64,000 nucleotides of DNA from an alpha proteobacterium BAL199 (GCA_000171835.1 ABHC01000008.1:1-64000), one strand, 5' to 3'; numbered from the stretch's first letter, positions 51,920-61,903 are shown. Translations and numbers: made by a program. The notes: generated from the sequence alone by a model not told the origin.

Positions 51920-53749
51920 ATGGCCGAGATCGATCCGACCCGGGCGGTCGTCCACGACGCCTATTCCGACGACTACATCCGCGACATCCTGCGCAACGTG
52001 AAGACCATCGCGATGGTCGGCGCGTCGGACAACTGGAACCGACCGTCGTATTTCGCGATGAAGTACCTGCAGCAGAAGGGCTACCGGGTGTTTCCGGTGA
52101 ACCCGAAGGTAGCGGCGGCTGGCGGCGAAATCCTCGGTGAGAAGGCTTATGCCGACCTGAAAGACCTACCGGAAACCGCCGACATGGTCGACGTGTTCCG
52201 CAATTCGGCGGCCGCCGGGCCGGTTACCGACGCCGCCATCGAGCATGGTACGAAAGTGGTCTGGATGCAGCTCGGCGTGCGCAACGACGAGGCGGCGGAG
52301 CGTGCCGAGAAGGCCGGCATCCAGGTGGTGATGAACCGCTGCCCGAAGATCGAGTTCTCTCGGTTGTTCGGCGAACTCGGCTGGCACGGCTTCAACAGCC
52401 GGGTGATCTCATCAAAGCGCCGCACGCCGGGCAGCAGCGATGCGGTCAAGGGCGACAGCGACGTCGGCGACGGCTTCATCGCCAAGGGGTTCGAGACCCT
52501 GGCGGTGCACGCCGGCGCCGCGCCCGACCCGACGACCGGCGCCCGCGCCACCCCGATCTACCAGACTACCGCCTACGTGTTCGACGACGTCGACCACGCG
52601 GCCTCGCTGTTCAACCTGCAGACCTTCGGCAACATCTACTCCCGACTGTCGAATCCGACCGTGGCGGTGCTGGAGGAGCGGATCGCCGCCCTGGAAGGCG
52701 GCCACGGCACGACCTGCACAGCGTCAGGTCACTCGGCCCAGTTGCTCGCGCTGTTCGCGCTGATGGGACCGGGCGACCGGTTTGTCGCCTCGACGCGGCT
52801 GTACGGCGGGTCGATCACCCAGTTCGGCCGGACCTTCAAGAAGTTCGACTGGCACTGTGACTTCGTCGACGTCGAGGACCTGGACGCAACGCGCCAAGCC
52901 GCTCTGCACCCGAAGTGCAAGGCGATCTTCGCGGAATCCCTGGCCAACCCGGGTGGCGTGATCACTGACATGCAGGCGTTGGCCCGCATCGCCGACGAAG
53001 CCGGCGTACCGCTGATCATCGACAACACCATGGCCACCCCCTACCTATGCCGGCCATTCGAGCACGGTGCTGACATCGTTGTGCATTCGACCACCAAATT
53101 TCTGTCAGGCCACGGCAACGCCATGGGCGGGGCGGTGGTCGACGGTGGCAAGTTCGACTGGTCGAAGAACGACAAGTTCCCGTCGCTCAGCCAGCCAGAG
53201 CCGGCCTATCACGGCCTGACCTTCTTCGAGACCTTCGGCGACCTCGCCTACACCATCTACGGCCACGCGGTCGGCCTGCGCGATCTCGGCCCGACCATGG
53301 CGCCGATGAACGCCTACCTGACGATCACCGGTATCGAGACCCTGGCGCTGCGCATGGAGCGGCATGTTGCCAACGCCCAGAAGATCGCGGAATGGCTCAA
53401 TGCCCACCCGAAGGTTGCCTGGGTGTCGTATGCTGGCCTGCCCGGCAACCGGTACCATGAGCTTGCCAATCGCTACCTGCCGAAGGGGGCCGGATCGGTG
53501 TTCACCTTCGGGGTTGTGGGCGGCTATCAAGCCGGTGTGCGAGCGGTCGAGCGTTGCCGGCTGCTGTCGCATCTCGCCAACATTGGCGACACGCGATCGT
53601 TGATCCTGCACCCGGCCAGCACCACCCACCGCCAGTTGACCGACGAGCAGCGCACGACTGCCGGCGCCGGCGACGACGTGATCCGCTTGTCGATCGGCCT
53701 GGAGAGCGCCGAAGACATCATGGCCGACCTGGACCGCGCGCTCGGGTGA
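51920..53749 (+). CDS. CoA-binding domain / O-acetylhomoserine sulfhydrylase fusion
   Basis: 609 aa in one frame. Residues 1 to about 150 are a CoA_binding_2 (YccU-like) Rossmann domain: [46 protein letters not shown]. From about 185 on is a PLP-dependent Cys/Met-metabolism enzyme ([38 protein letters not shown], and [10 protein letters not shown] with PLP-Lys393). The enzyme part makes homocysteine or cysteine from O-acetylhomoserine and sulfide. The two are usually separate proteins. Its stop overlaps the next gene's GTG. Confidence 0.9.
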   Translation: MAEIDPTRAVVHDAYSDDYIRDILRNVKTIAMVGASDNWNRPSYFAMKYLQQKGYRVFPVNPKVAAAGGEILGEKAYADLKDLPETADMVDVFRNSAAAGPVTDAAIEHGTKVVWMQLGVRNDEAAERAEKAGIQVVMNRCPKIEFSRLFGELGWHGFNSRVISSKRRTPGSSDAVKGDSDVGDGFIAKGFETLAVHAGAAPDPTTGARATPIYQTTAYVFDDVDHAASLFNLQTFGNIYSRLSNPTVAVLEERIAALEGGHGTTCTASGHSAQLLALFALMGPGDRFVASTRLYGGSITQFGRTFKKFDWHCDFVDVEDLDATRQAALHPKCKAIFAESLANPGGVITDMQALARIADEAGVPLIIDNTMATPYLCRPFEHGADIVVHSTTKFLSGHGNAMGGAVVDGGKFDWSKNDKFPSLSQPEPAYHGLTFFETFGDLAYTIYGHAVGLRDLGPTMAPMNAYLTITGIETLALRMERHVANAQKIAEWLNAHPKVAWVSYAGLPGNRYHELANRYLPKGAGSVFTFGVVGGYQAGVRAVERCRLLSHLANIGDTRSLILHPASTTHRQLTDEQRTTAGAGDDVIRLSIGLESAEDIMADLDRALG

Positions 53750-54510
53750 CCGCCAGCGTCCACGTCGAGTGGGGTGAGCACGGGGCGGCGCTTGCCGGCT
53801 ATGACGTGGTGATCATCTTCGACGTGCTGTCGTTCTCGACCTGTGTCAGCGTCGCGGCCGATCGGGGTGCCGCCGTCTGCCCATTCCCATTGCGCGACTT
53901 GTCCGTCGCCCGAGCTGCCGCAGAGGCCCTCAACGCGCGTGGTGCGGGCCCACGTCGCGACGGTGGCCTGTCGTTGTCGCCGCCCAGCCTGTCGATTCTG
54001 GCTCCCGACGACCGCGTGCTGCTGCCCTCTCCGAACGGCTCGACGCTTTCGATGCTGCCGGATGCGCCCACAGTACTGTGCGGCAGCCTGCGCAACGCCG
54101 CTGCGGTTGCCTGCGCCGCCGCCCGGGCTGGTGACCGCATCCTGGTCGTACCGGCCGGCGAGCGCTGGCAGGACGGACGTTTGCGCCCTGCCCTTGAGGA
54201 CCAGATCGGCGCCGGTGCCATTGTTGACGCACTCGCCCGACCCGCTACGCCCGAGGCCGAAGGTGCGAAAGCGGTGTTCCGGGCTGCGAGGGCCTCTCTC
54301 GCGACCACGCTCGACGCCTGCCGCTCCGGCCAGGAACTGATCAAGATGGGCTTCCCGCAGGATGTCGACTGCGCCGCGCAACTCGATGTCTCGGCTGTAG
54401 CAGCGATCCTTGTTCGCGAGGATCGAACCTATGGCGATTTGGGAAGCGCTCTGCCGGACGATATCGCGCGCCGCCGTATCGCTCGCTATGAGGCGGCCCG
54501 CCTTACGTAA
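53746..54510 (+). CDS. 2-phosphosulfolactate phosphatase-like (ComB family)
   Basis: 254 aa, GTG overlapping the previous stop by 4 bp. ComB features: [66 protein letters not shown], and [15 protein letters not shown]. ComB removes phosphate from phosphosulfolactate in coenzyme M synthesis, but many bacteria carry homologues without that pathway. Coupling to a sulfhydrylase hints at sulfonate or sulfur metabolism. Confidence 0.85.
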   Translation: MTASVHVEWGEHGAALAGYDVVIIFDVLSFSTCVSVAADRGAAVCPFPLRDLSVARAAAEALNARGAGPRRDGGLSLSPPSLSILAPDDRVLLPSPNGSTLSMLPDAPTVLCGSLRNAAAVACAAARAGDRILVVPAGERWQDGRLRPALEDQIGAGAIVDALARPATPEAEGAKAVFRAARASLATTLDACRSGQELIKMGFPQDVDCAAQLDVSAVAAILVREDRTYGDLGSALPDDIARRRIARYEAARLT

Positions 54511-54536
54511 GTCCTCGCCGTCGTGGCGGGTAAAGA

Positions 54537-54583
54537 GCCGAGAGCGATGCGGCGTGTCACGAACGAACCACATCGCTCTCGGC
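54537..54583. terminator. Long hairpin between convergent genes
   Basis: Perfect 13-bp arms GCCGAGAGCGATG and CATCGCTCTCGGC separated by 21 bp. No T-run on either side, so it may act as a bidirectional transcript end or RNA stabiliser. Confidence 0.45.
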
Positions 54584-54598
54584 CATGACCAACGCTGA

Positions 54599-55171
54599 CT
54601 ACTCGGTCCAGCTCTCAGAGAACGCCAAGGCGCAGGTGCTGAACGGCTTGCCCTCGCGGTCGCGCGGGAACGGATGGCCGGACGCCTCCTCGCCGTTGAT
54701 CGTCAGCCGGGCGCCGTGAGCCGGGATCAGCACCGTGCACACGCCGTATTTCCGACCCGGAACCGCGTTCGGCTGGGTGTGGATCAGCAGCGGATCGCCG
54801 CAGTTATACCAGGTCAGATCGACCACATCGTCGTGCGAGACCAGCCGCTCGGTCCAGAAATAGCGGGGGTCGCCCGACTTGGAGAATTCGGCATCGATCA
54901 CCGGGATCGAGGTATCGGCCAGTTCCGGGTTCAGCATGCCCTGCACAGTCTCCTGCAGCCACCGCGCCATGGCGATGTTGTCGGAGTAGATCCGCCAGGC
55001 GTTATCGGTCAGTTCGCTTTTCACGTACAGCACATGGCCGGGTCCGCCGGGGCACGTGATGACACGCCAGAAACTGGCGTCGGTGGAATTGGCGTCACCG
55101 TCGTTCTGGGCGAGACGGATGAACGGGTTCTCGCCCGTCATAATCAATCGGTTCGGGTCGACAGTACTCAC
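54599..55171 (-). CDS. Conserved-looking hypothetical protein
   Basis: 190 aa from a GTG at 55171 that has GGAGGAG 8 bp upstream; an ATG five codons earlier would bury that ribosome site. Soluble, no signal peptide. Segments such as FWRVITCPGGPGHVLYVKSELTDNAWRIYSDNIAMARWLQETVQGM and DPRYFWTERLVSHDDVVDLTWYNCGDPLLIHTQP read as a well-structured protein. I do not recognise a family. Confidence 0.6.
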   Translation of the reverse strand: MSTVDPNRLIMTGENPFIRLAQNDGDANSTDASFWRVITCPGGPGHVLYVKSELTDNAWRIYSDNIAMARWLQETVQGMLNPELADTSIPVIDAEFSKSGDPRYFWTERLVSHDDVVDLTWYNCGDPLLIHTQPNAVPGRKYGVCTVLIPAHGARLTINGEEASGHPFPRDREGKPFSTCALAFSESWTE

Positions 55172-55263
55172 GACATTCTCCTCCATGCTTCGGTCCGACC
55201 AGTGCGAACGGAACCGTGTTGTTCGTGCCGCCTGCCGGAGCATAGTCCGGCATGGGTTTCCGG

Positions 55264-55782
55264 CTAAGTGTCCTGATCCCCGAGCGCGCGCTGCATCAGC
55301 ACACTGTCCACCCATCGGCCGAACTTGAACCCAACCGACCGGACCGTACCGGCGTGCTGGAAGCCGAAGGCCGCGTGCAGACCGATGGAGGCGCGGTTCT
55401 CGGTGTCGCCGATCACCGCCACCATCTGCCGCCACGGTCCAAGCTCGCACCGAGCGATCAACGCCGCGAGCAGCACTCGGCCAATCCCGTGCCCATGAAA
55501 GCCGTTCCGAACGTAGACCGAATTCTCGATCGTACGGCAGTACGCCGGTTGCTGCCGATACGGCGATGCGTAGCTGTAGCCAACGACCGCATCATCGAGC
55601 TCTGCAACCAGATGCGGCAGGTCCGAGCGCAGCACGTCCTGCCGCCGGCGGCCGAGTTCCTCGATCGATGGCGGAGTCTCCTCAAAGCTCGCCAGGCCAT
55701 GCAGGACATGAAAGGCGTAGATCTGCTGGATTGCATCAAGATCGGCTTCGCGAGAATCGCGAGTGGTTGGAAGCCCGCTCAT
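55264..55782 (-). CDS. GNAT N-acetyltransferase (phosphinothricin-type)
   Basis: 172 aa. GNAT core: IQQIYAFHVLHGLASFEETPPS, YSYASPYRQQPAYCRTIENSVYV, then the acetyl-CoA loop GFHGHGIGRVLLAALI and the C-terminal LHAAFGFQHAGTVRSVGFKFGRWVDSVLMQR. This is the PAT/MnaT subfamily that acetylates phosphinothricin, methionine sulfoximine or related amino acids. Two bp separate it from the upstream gene on the same strand, so the pair is probably an operon. Confidence 0.88.
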   Translation of the reverse strand: MSGLPTTRDSREADLDAIQQIYAFHVLHGLASFEETPPSIEELGRRRQDVLRSDLPHLVAELDDAVVGYSYASPYRQQPAYCRTIENSVYVRNGFHGHGIGRVLLAALIARCELGPWRQMVAVIGDTENRASIGLHAAFGFQHAGTVRSVGFKFGRWVDSVLMQRALGDQDT

Positions 55783-55784
55783 CG

Positions 55785-56453
55785 TCAGCGGCTCAGCGCG
55801 AACATCAGTTGATAGACCCCGACTTCGACCTCGGTGGCACCACGCTCTGCAAGGCCCGTTACGATTTCTCCTTCCCGCAGCGCATCGTCGACCGCCGAGC
55901 GATCAGTACCTTCAATGACTGCCGTGAACGGCGCACGGCCGTCCGACCCGGAACGCATCGACTGTTCGGCCGTCGGCGCCAGGCTCCTCGTCAGATCAGC
56001 TTCCCAGAACTGGACCCTGGTGATGCCCGCGCGGTCGCGCAGGCCATGCAGGACATCGCCACCGAGCCAACGCGCGATTGGTTCGCGCATCGCGTCGCTC
56101 GGCGCATAGCGGATCGACGCCAGATAGCCACCCGACACCTCGCCCGCCACCAACCGGACCCGGCAGGTCGCACGGACGAAGTTTCGAAATCCCGGCATCA
56201 TCCGCTTTGTCCAGTCGGTCGGGTGATCGAGGGTATGCCGATAGATCGGGTCATCGAAACTGGCCAACGAATCGACTTCATACAGTGCCAGATACCGATG
56301 CCGGCCCCGGTCGACCCTCCGATACCGCCGGCCCGACCGCCATCCAGGTAGCCCGACACGCTCAGGCACATGCTCACGGTGGTACCACTCCGCAAACTCC
56401 GCTTCGACCGCAGGGTCGGCATCGCCCCAGACCGCCATCACGGCGTCAGCCAT
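55785..56453 (-). CDS. Dimeric alpha-beta-barrel protein (DUF4286-like)
   Basis: 222 aa from the ATG at 56453 (GGGGAG upstream). Two ferredoxin-like halves: AEFAEWYHREHVPERVGLPGWRSGRRYRRV at the start, followed by YLALYEVDSLASFDDPIYRHTLD, and a second half ending VGVYQLMFALSR. The NEWYD-EH-PER pattern is that of DUF4286/EthD-like proteins. No enzymatic role can be assigned. Confidence 0.65.
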   Translation of the reverse strand: MADAVMAVWGDADPAVEAEFAEWYHREHVPERVGLPGWRSGRRYRRVDRGRHRYLALYEVDSLASFDDPIYRHTLDHPTDWTKRMMPGFRNFVRATCRVRLVAGEVSGGYLASIRYAPSDAMREPIARWLGGDVLHGLRDRAGITRVQFWEADLTRSLAPTAEQSMRSGSDGRAPFTAVIEGTDRSAVDDALREGEIVTGLAERGATEVEVGVYQLMFALSR

Positions 56454-57091
56454 CTTCGTCTCCCCTGTCGACGCAATCGGTTCGGGACACCCGGCGCGGC
56501 CGGTACAAGAAATGAACTCTCCAACAGCCAGCACAGAGTGGCAACCGGTCACCGAATTCTGGCGAGAGCGCTGGCCACGGTTCAACATTCCTGGCTTATG
56601 CGACCAGGGAGCGCATTGTCGGTCGAAGGAATTTTCCACCGATTCCGGAGTCGGCGTGGAGCCTGAGCACCGCCCAAAAATATTACATTTTTCCCGTTTT
56701 GCGTGTTCAACAGATCAATCGAATCAAATCAAAGAACAGAATCTCGAGTAAAATTCATATTGTAATCTAACATATTATTATCTGACCAATAACATGCTTA
56801 CACACAAATAATCAAATAAGTTACGAATAATTGATCAACTAGATCAATGATTGCCTAGGATACCAAGTATTCATAAAACTCGATTCCTTATCAGTATCTT
56901 CTCGACACATGTCATATGAGATATGGTCTCCACTCCGGTGAGCGAATGGAGTGTCCATTCGGGGAATGTCGGGGGAAAAGCGGACTGATGTTCTAGCTGA
57001 TGACTATAGCGATTGGCTGGTTCGACAGAATCCGAGTGGTGTTAAGCCACCGGCGCCAATTCGACCGGGCTGTACTGGGAGGAGACTGTTC
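56454..57091. other. AT-rich control region upstream of the first TRAP operon
   Basis: No gene seen in about 640 bp. From 56680 to 56930 it is strongly AT-rich. It contains the dyad TTGATC-AACTA-GATCAA (56831-56847) and, nearer the gene, a CACTCC/GGAGTG hairpin around 56926-56950. The promoter of the TRAP operon is likely here. Confidence 0.55.
56830..56848. promoter_or_regulatory. Candidate operator dyad before TRAP operon 1
   Basis: A perfect palindrome with arms ATTGATC and GATCAAT around a 5-bp centre, about 244 bp before the DctP start. A related, looser TTGATC/GGATCA pair is at 61684-61702 before the second TRAP operon. A GntR- or IclR-type site is a guess. Confidence 0.35.
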
Positions 57092-58153
57092 ATGAGATTT
57101 GTCAAAACGCTCGCGCTGACCGCCTTTGCAGCGACGGTGGCTTTGTCGGCCATGCCTGCCGAAGCGCAGAAGGTGCGGTGGAAGCTGCATAGCGCCTGGG
57201 GTTCTGCAGTGCCGCACCTCGGCACGTCGGCCGTGAGGTATGCCGAAAACATCAGCCGGATGACCGGCGGTGACTTCAACATGAAGTTCTTTGAACCCGG
57301 CGCGCTGATCCCCGCTAACGAAGGCTTCGATGCCACCTCCAAGGGCTCAATCGAAGCGGCATGGACGACCGCAGGCTATGACGTCGGCAAATATCCGGCG
57401 TTGGCGTTCTTTACGGCAGTGCCGTTCGGCCCATCGATGGGTGAGTATTTCGCCTGGAAGAAGTTCGGCGGCGGTGACGATCTCGAGCAGGAAATCTACG
57501 GCCAGCACGGCGTGAAGAAGATCGACTGCTTTGCCATCGGCCCCGAGACTTCGGGTTGGTTCAAAGTCGAGATCAAGGATCTGGAGCAGCTCCGCGGCCT
57601 GAAGATGCGCTTCTTCGGCTTGGGTGCCCGGGTCATGCAGAAACTTGGCGTTTCGACTCAGCTTCTGGCCGGCGGCGACATCTTCCCCGCCCTTGAAAAA
57701 GGTGTGATCGACGCCACCGAGTTCTCGATGCCCGCAATGGACATCAAGTACGGCTTCTATCAGATCGCCAAGAACAACTACTTCCCAGGCTGGCACCAGC
57801 AGGTATCGGTGAGTCACCTGCTGATCAACATGGAGAAGTGGAACGCGCTTCCGGATAAGTATCGGGCGATCATCGAGATTGCTTGCGGCGAGAGCATTCA
57901 CAACACCTACGCCGAGACCGAATACGTCAACCCGTTCGCCATGGTCGAGATGGGTGAGAAGTATGGCGTGCAGACCAGGCGCTGGACCGACGACCAGATT
58001 GCCGCGTTCGAGAAGGCTTGGCTTGAGGTTCTCGAAGAAGACGCCAAGGCAGACCCTCTCTTCAAGAAGGTCGCCGACAGCTATCTCGGGTTCCGCAAGA
58101 TCTACTCGAAGTGGGGCGACGCTCAGGCGCTGAAGCCGACGTACATCAAGTAG
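57092..58153 (+). CDS. TRAP transporter substrate-binding protein DctP (1)
   Basis: 353 aa from the ATG at 57092, preceded by GGAGGAG. Signal peptide 1-25 (LALTAFAATVALSAMPAEA). Mature protein shows the DctP fold: FFEPGALIPANEGFDATSKGSIEAAW, FTAVPFGPS, LRGLKMRFFGLGARVMQKLGVSTQLLAGGDIFPALEKGVIDATEFSMPAMD and FPGWHQQ. The GWHQ and FSMPAMD segments resemble TakP-type alpha-keto acid binders. It delivers substrate to the permease pair downstream; the ligand is inferred only loosely. Confidence 0.92.
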   Translation: MRFVKTLALTAFAATVALSAMPAEAQKVRWKLHSAWGSAVPHLGTSAVRYAENISRMTGGDFNMKFFEPGALIPANEGFDATSKGSIEAAWTTAGYDVGKYPALAFFTAVPFGPSMGEYFAWKKFGGGDDLEQEIYGQHGVKKIDCFAIGPETSGWFKVEIKDLEQLRGLKMRFFGLGARVMQKLGVSTQLLAGGDIFPALEKGVIDATEFSMPAMDIKYGFYQIAKNNYFPGWHQQVSVSHLLINMEKWNALPDKYRAIIEIACGESIHNTYAETEYVNPFAMVEMGEKYGVQTRRWTDDQIAAFEKAWLEVLEEDAKADPLFKKVADSYLGFRKIYSKWGDAQALKPTYIK

Positions 58154-58279
58154 CGGGCAACGGCTCGGATACGTTTGCAAACTCGACGCGGAACACCGGT
58201 GCCATTTATCGCACCGGTGTTCCCGTCACTCCGGCGGTTCCGCCACCCATTCCCGGTTTGATATCAAGGGACGCGGTTG

Positions 58280-59785
58280 ATGCAATATCTGGTACCTGCC
58301 CTAAGAACCGTCGGCCGCAACCCGGCTCTTGCCGTTCTCATCGTCGCCTTGCTGGTTATCGGCGGAGCATTCTCGTCGATCCTGAGCATGACGGCGGACC
58401 AGCAGAACGAACTGCTGTGGACGGTTCAGGAGTTCCTGCCGATCATCATGTTCGTATCACTCGCCACGCTATTGTTTTCGGGGTTTCCGGTTGCCTTTAT
58501 CCTGGGAGGACTGGCCTTACTGTTTGGTCTTCTGGGTTACTATCTCGATATCTTCTCACTGATTGAATTCTTTAACTTCATGCCTCGAATCTGGTTCCAA
58601 GGCGCCGAGAATCTGGTGCTCGTCTCGGTTCCGGCGTTCGTGTTCATGGGCGTCATGATGGAGCGCAGCGGGGTCGCCAACGACCTGCTGTATTGCGTTC
58701 AGGTCCTGTTGAAGCGGGTCGCCGGCTCGCTGGCCCTAGCCGTGGTGGTCATGGGCACCGTGTTGGCGGCCATGACAGGGATCATCGGCGCGTCCGTAAC
58801 GATGATGACCGCACTCGCCCTGCCGACCATGATTCGCCAGGGCTACAGCCATGCGCTGGCAACTGGATGCATCGCTGCATCGGGGACGCTCGGCATCTTG
58901 ATCCCCCCGAGCATCATGCTGATCATCATGGCCGATTTGATGGCTGTGTCGGTCGGCAACATGTTCATGGCGGCGATCCTGCCGGGCCTGCTGCTCGCGT
59001 TGTTCTATCTTCTGTACGTCGCGGTCTTCGCCAAGACCGTGCCTTCGGCGGCGCCACCTTTGCCCCGCGAACTGCTCTATGTGCCGAAGGCGCAATACCC
59101 GAAGATGATCTTCAAGAGCTTCCTGCCGCCGGTGCTGCTCATCAGCATGATCAAGGGCTCGATCCTGTTCGGCGTCGCCACGCCGAGCGAGGCCGGCGCG
59201 GTCGGTGCGTTCGGGTGCCTCCTGCTGGCGATCGGCAACGGGCGGCTGACCTATCCGATGCTGCAGGGGGTCTGCCACACCTCGGCGCGCACCATTGCGA
59301 TGATCTTTTTCATTATCATCAGCGCGACGTGCTTCGCCTACGTCTATCGCTCGCTGGGCGGCGACGACATCGTCGAGCATCTGATCAAGTCGGCCGGGTT
59401 CAGCTCGTGGGAGCTCTTGTTCCTGCTGATGGCGATCACGTTCTTCCTCGGGTTTTTCCTGGACTGGATCGAAATCACTCTGATCGTTCTGCCTGTCTTT
59501 GCGCCGTTGGTCGCTTCCCTCGATTTCGGCGGCCACATCGACTCCAAGGATGTGGTGTTCTGGTTCCTGATCCTGATGGCGATCAACCTACAGACATCGT
59601 TCCTGACACCGCCCTTTGGGTTTGCGCTGTTCTATATGAAGGGGATTGCGCCGAAGGAAGTGAAGATCCAGTCGATCTACAAGGGCATCATTCCGTTCGT
59701 TATCCTGCAGTTGATCGGCCTGATGTTGGTGATCTGGAAACCGAACATTGCCTTGTGGCTCATGAAATCGGTTTACGATTATTGA
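58280..59785 (+). CDS. TRAP transporter large permease DctM (1)
   Basis: 501 aa, ATG at 58280 (AAGGGA upstream). About 12-13 helices with DctM motifs: FVSLATLLFSGFPVAFILGGLALLFGLLG, VPAFVFMGVMMERSG, TGIIGASVTMMTALALPTMI, and GILIPPSIMLIIMADLM. It forms the Na+-coupled transport channel with DctQ. An extra N-terminal helix precedes the usual start. Confidence 0.93.
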   Translation: MQYLVPALRTVGRNPALAVLIVALLVIGGAFSSILSMTADQQNELLWTVQEFLPIIMFVSLATLLFSGFPVAFILGGLALLFGLLGYYLDIFSLIEFFNFMPRIWFQGAENLVLVSVPAFVFMGVMMERSGVANDLLYCVQVLLKRVAGSLALAVVVMGTVLAAMTGIIGASVTMMTALALPTMIRQGYSHALATGCIAASGTLGILIPPSIMLIIMADLMAVSVGNMFMAAILPGLLLALFYLLYVAVFAKTVPSAAPPLPRELLYVPKAQYPKMIFKSFLPPVLLISMIKGSILFGVATPSEAGAVGAFGCLLLAIGNGRLTYPMLQGVCHTSARTIAMIFFIIISATCFAYVYRSLGGDDIVEHLIKSAGFSSWELLFLLMAITFFLGFFLDWIEITLIVLPVFAPLVASLDFGGHIDSKDVVFWFLILMAINLQTSFLTPPFGFALFYMKGIAPKEVKIQSIYKGIIPFVILQLIGLMLVIWKPNIALWLMKSVYDY

Positions 59786-59816
59786 TGGCGGTAGCCGGCA
59801 ATCTGGAGGAAATGCA

Positions 59817-60623
59817 GTGACGCAAACGACCGCTGACGTGACCACGGGTAAGCCAACTGAGTCTGACGAACTCGTCTACCTGACGGACGAGCAATTACCG
59901 GCTGTCCTAGTGGTGAGCCAGAAGCTGCGCAATTTCGTCGATCTGGTCGGGCGCTTTGGATCGTGGTTCGCCATGCCGTTGATCCTGATCACCGCTTTCG
60001 ATCTTCTGATACGAAAGACCGGAAAAGGCCAAGTGTGGCTGGTCGAGAACGTCAGCCCGTATTTCGGCTCAACGCTGCTGCAGGAACTGGAGTGGCACGC
60101 CCACACTGTCCTGTTCTGTCTGGTGCTGGGGTTCGGTTACATCTGGAACACGCACGTCCGTGTCGATCTGGTGCGCGAGACATTGCATTTTCGAAAGAAA
60201 GCATGGATCGAGTTTATCGGTCTCAACATATTCCTGATCCCGTTCACCTGCGTGATCGTGTATTTCGCCTTCGTCTACACGTACGATTCCTGGTCGATCA
60301 ACCGGGAAGCCGCTTGCGCGTGGTATGAATGTGGTGAGGTTTCGGCGTCGCTGGTCGGGCTGAGCCACCGTTGGATCATCAAGCTGATCCTGGCGTTCGG
60401 CTTGGTGGTCGTGCTGATCGCCGGCATCGCGGTCTGGCTGGAAATGGCGATGGTGCTGTTCGGCCCGCAGAACCTGCGATTCCATCTCAGCACCATCGAA
60501 TGGCCGGAAGCTGAGGGGTCGACGATCGAAGGTAAGGAACGCCTTGATCTCGACCAGGCTCCGGACGAACTTGAGCGTCGTGCCAAGGCCCTCGCCGCTC
60601 AGAACGCCTCGGCTGCGGACTAA
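59817..60623 (+). CDS. TRAP transporter small permease DctQ (1)
   Basis: 268 aa, longer than the usual 160-230 because of polar N- and C-terminal tails. GTG start after GGAGGA. Four helices; DctQ-like EWHAHTVLFCLVLGFGYIWNTHVRVDLVRE and LSHRWIIKLILAFGLVVVLIAG. A unique insert with two Cys (ACAWYECGEVSASL) lies in the periplasmic loop. Pairs with DctM. Confidence 0.9.
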   Translation: MTQTTADVTTGKPTESDELVYLTDEQLPAVLVVSQKLRNFVDLVGRFGSWFAMPLILITAFDLLIRKTGKGQVWLVENVSPYFGSTLLQELEWHAHTVLFCLVLGFGYIWNTHVRVDLVRETLHFRKKAWIEFIGLNIFLIPFTCVIVYFAFVYTYDSWSINREAACAWYECGEVSASLVGLSHRWIIKLILAFGLVVVLIAGIAVWLEMAMVLFGPQNLRFHLSTIEWPEAEGSTIEGKERLDLDQAPDELERRAKALAAQNASAAD

Positions 60624-60662
60624 CCAAGGTCCTTTCACCAGGACCGGCAACAGGACAATGCC

Positions 60663-61142
60663 GTGCTCGATTGGGAGAGTCTGTTCAAGCGGTATGTCTG
60701 GAATGACCGGACCACGCCGTACTTCATAGCCGCCGGAAAACTCACCCGACGACAGGCCGACAGCGAGATTTTTGCCTACTGCCTGTTCGTCGGGGTTCTG
60801 TTTTCCGTGGTTGCGCTGAGTGCAATGAGCGAGCAATCACCGCACGGTCGATCACCGCTGGTCATGCTGTATGGTTTCACGGTGGTGTTCGCGAGCCTGT
60901 TGCTCAACTACACCAAGATGGTTCCGGCCGCCGTGTATCTCGGCGCGACTCCCCTAGCCGGCCTGATCTATCTGATGATTTACGGGATCGGCTCTGCGCG
61001 TGAAGCGGTCGACACCGCCGTCGTAACCGTCGTCTTGCTGCTCCTCCTTTGGTATTCTCTCCGACTGGTCAAGATAGCTCGACAGTATCCATTGCTGGTC
61101 GAAGGCAATGAAGAGTCGCCCCGCCGTCGCCTTTTCAAGTGA
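60663..61142 (+). CDS. TRAP-operon-associated membrane protein (159 aa)
   Basis: GTG start. Four hydrophobic helices (about 37-52, 65-82, 88-105, 115-135) and a basic C-terminus. I do not recognise the family. Its place directly after DctQ and overlap (4 bp) with the next small membrane protein suggest it belongs to the transporter operon. Confidence 0.6.
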   Translation: MLDWESLFKRYVWNDRTTPYFIAAGKLTRRQADSEIFAYCLFVGVLFSVVALSAMSEQSPHGRSPLVMLYGFTVVFASLLLNYTKMVPAAVYLGATPLAGLIYLMIYGIGSAREAVDTAVVTVVLLLLLWYSLRLVKIARQYPLLVEGNEESPRRRLFK

Positions 61143-61486
61143 ATGAACGTCCTTCATGGTTCGGTTATCGCCTTCCTAAACCATTCTATTTTGTGCGCCA
61201 TCTGCTCGTATTTGTCGGTACTGCAATATTTTTTGTCGGATTAAGGATTTTTTTTACCCCAGATCTGCCGCTGTTCTGGTCATTCGCTGGTTGGATGACC
61301 CTGCTCGCTATCCACTATCTCATCGCCAGTGCCTATGATCCTGACGAGACCTGGATCGAGGAACGCATCGCTGACCTGCGCGGTCGCAGCTATGACCTCG
61401 ATCACATTCAGAACATTGAGAAGCGAATCCATGAGCGCGACGATTCGGTGACGCCCCCCCCTGACCGCGAGCAGAAGCCGACTTGA
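61139..61486 (+). CDS. 2TM-domain protein
   Basis: 115 aa, GTG overlapping the previous stop (GTGA). Two transmembrane helices (FVRHLLVFVGTAIFFVGLRIFF and FWSFAGWMTLLAIHYLIAS) then a charged tail with EERIADLRGRSYDLDHIQ. Matches the 2TM domain layout (PF13239-like: short, two helices, then WEERKI-like segment). Last gene of the first TRAP operon. Confidence 0.65.
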   Translation: MNERPSWFGYRLPKPFYFVRHLLVFVGTAIFFVGLRIFFTPDLPLFWSFAGWMTLLAIHYLIASAYDPDETWIEERIADLRGRSYDLDHIQNIEKRIHERDDSVTPPPDREQKPT

Positions 61487-61903
61487 CTCAATCACGCTGC
61501 GCTCTCGGCCCGGAGGTCGGAATCGGGTCGACAGAGTTCGGCGACGAACGTTGCCCGCCCATCCGAATCGATCAACCCGGCCCCTTAGGTATCGTTCATG
61601 CCGCAGTCTCGATCATCAGAACTCGCCAATAAGACGAACACTGATCGGCTATTTTCGCCACGACAAACCTGTCTGCTCAAAAATTGATCATATTTCGGAT
61701 CACTTCGCGCTAAATCGCGTCCAAAGCGCGACATTGTGTACCAACCTTCTTGAATTCCAGAGATCCGATGGTAACAATGGCGCTGCCGTCGCGGCTCCGA
61801 CAGATTGAAATCGGGGTTTAATTAATAAATCAAATAATAAGCGGCGGATCGGCGAAACGGGACCGGTTCTTCGGGATCGGTCTTCGACTGGGAGGTTACA
61901 GGA
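61487..61903. other. Intergenic region between the two TRAP operons
   Basis: No gene seen. Contains the loose TTGATC/GGATCA dyad (61684-61702), a GCGC-rich stretch near 61706-61728, an AT-rich stretch (61815-61842) that may be the promoter, and GGGAGG upstream of the next start. Confidence 0.5.

Noticed and set aside
56512-56751. Small plus-strand frame in the TRAP control region
   Set aside because: Overlaps the start of a minus-strand gene and lacks a ribosome site; reads into AT-rich non-coding DNA.
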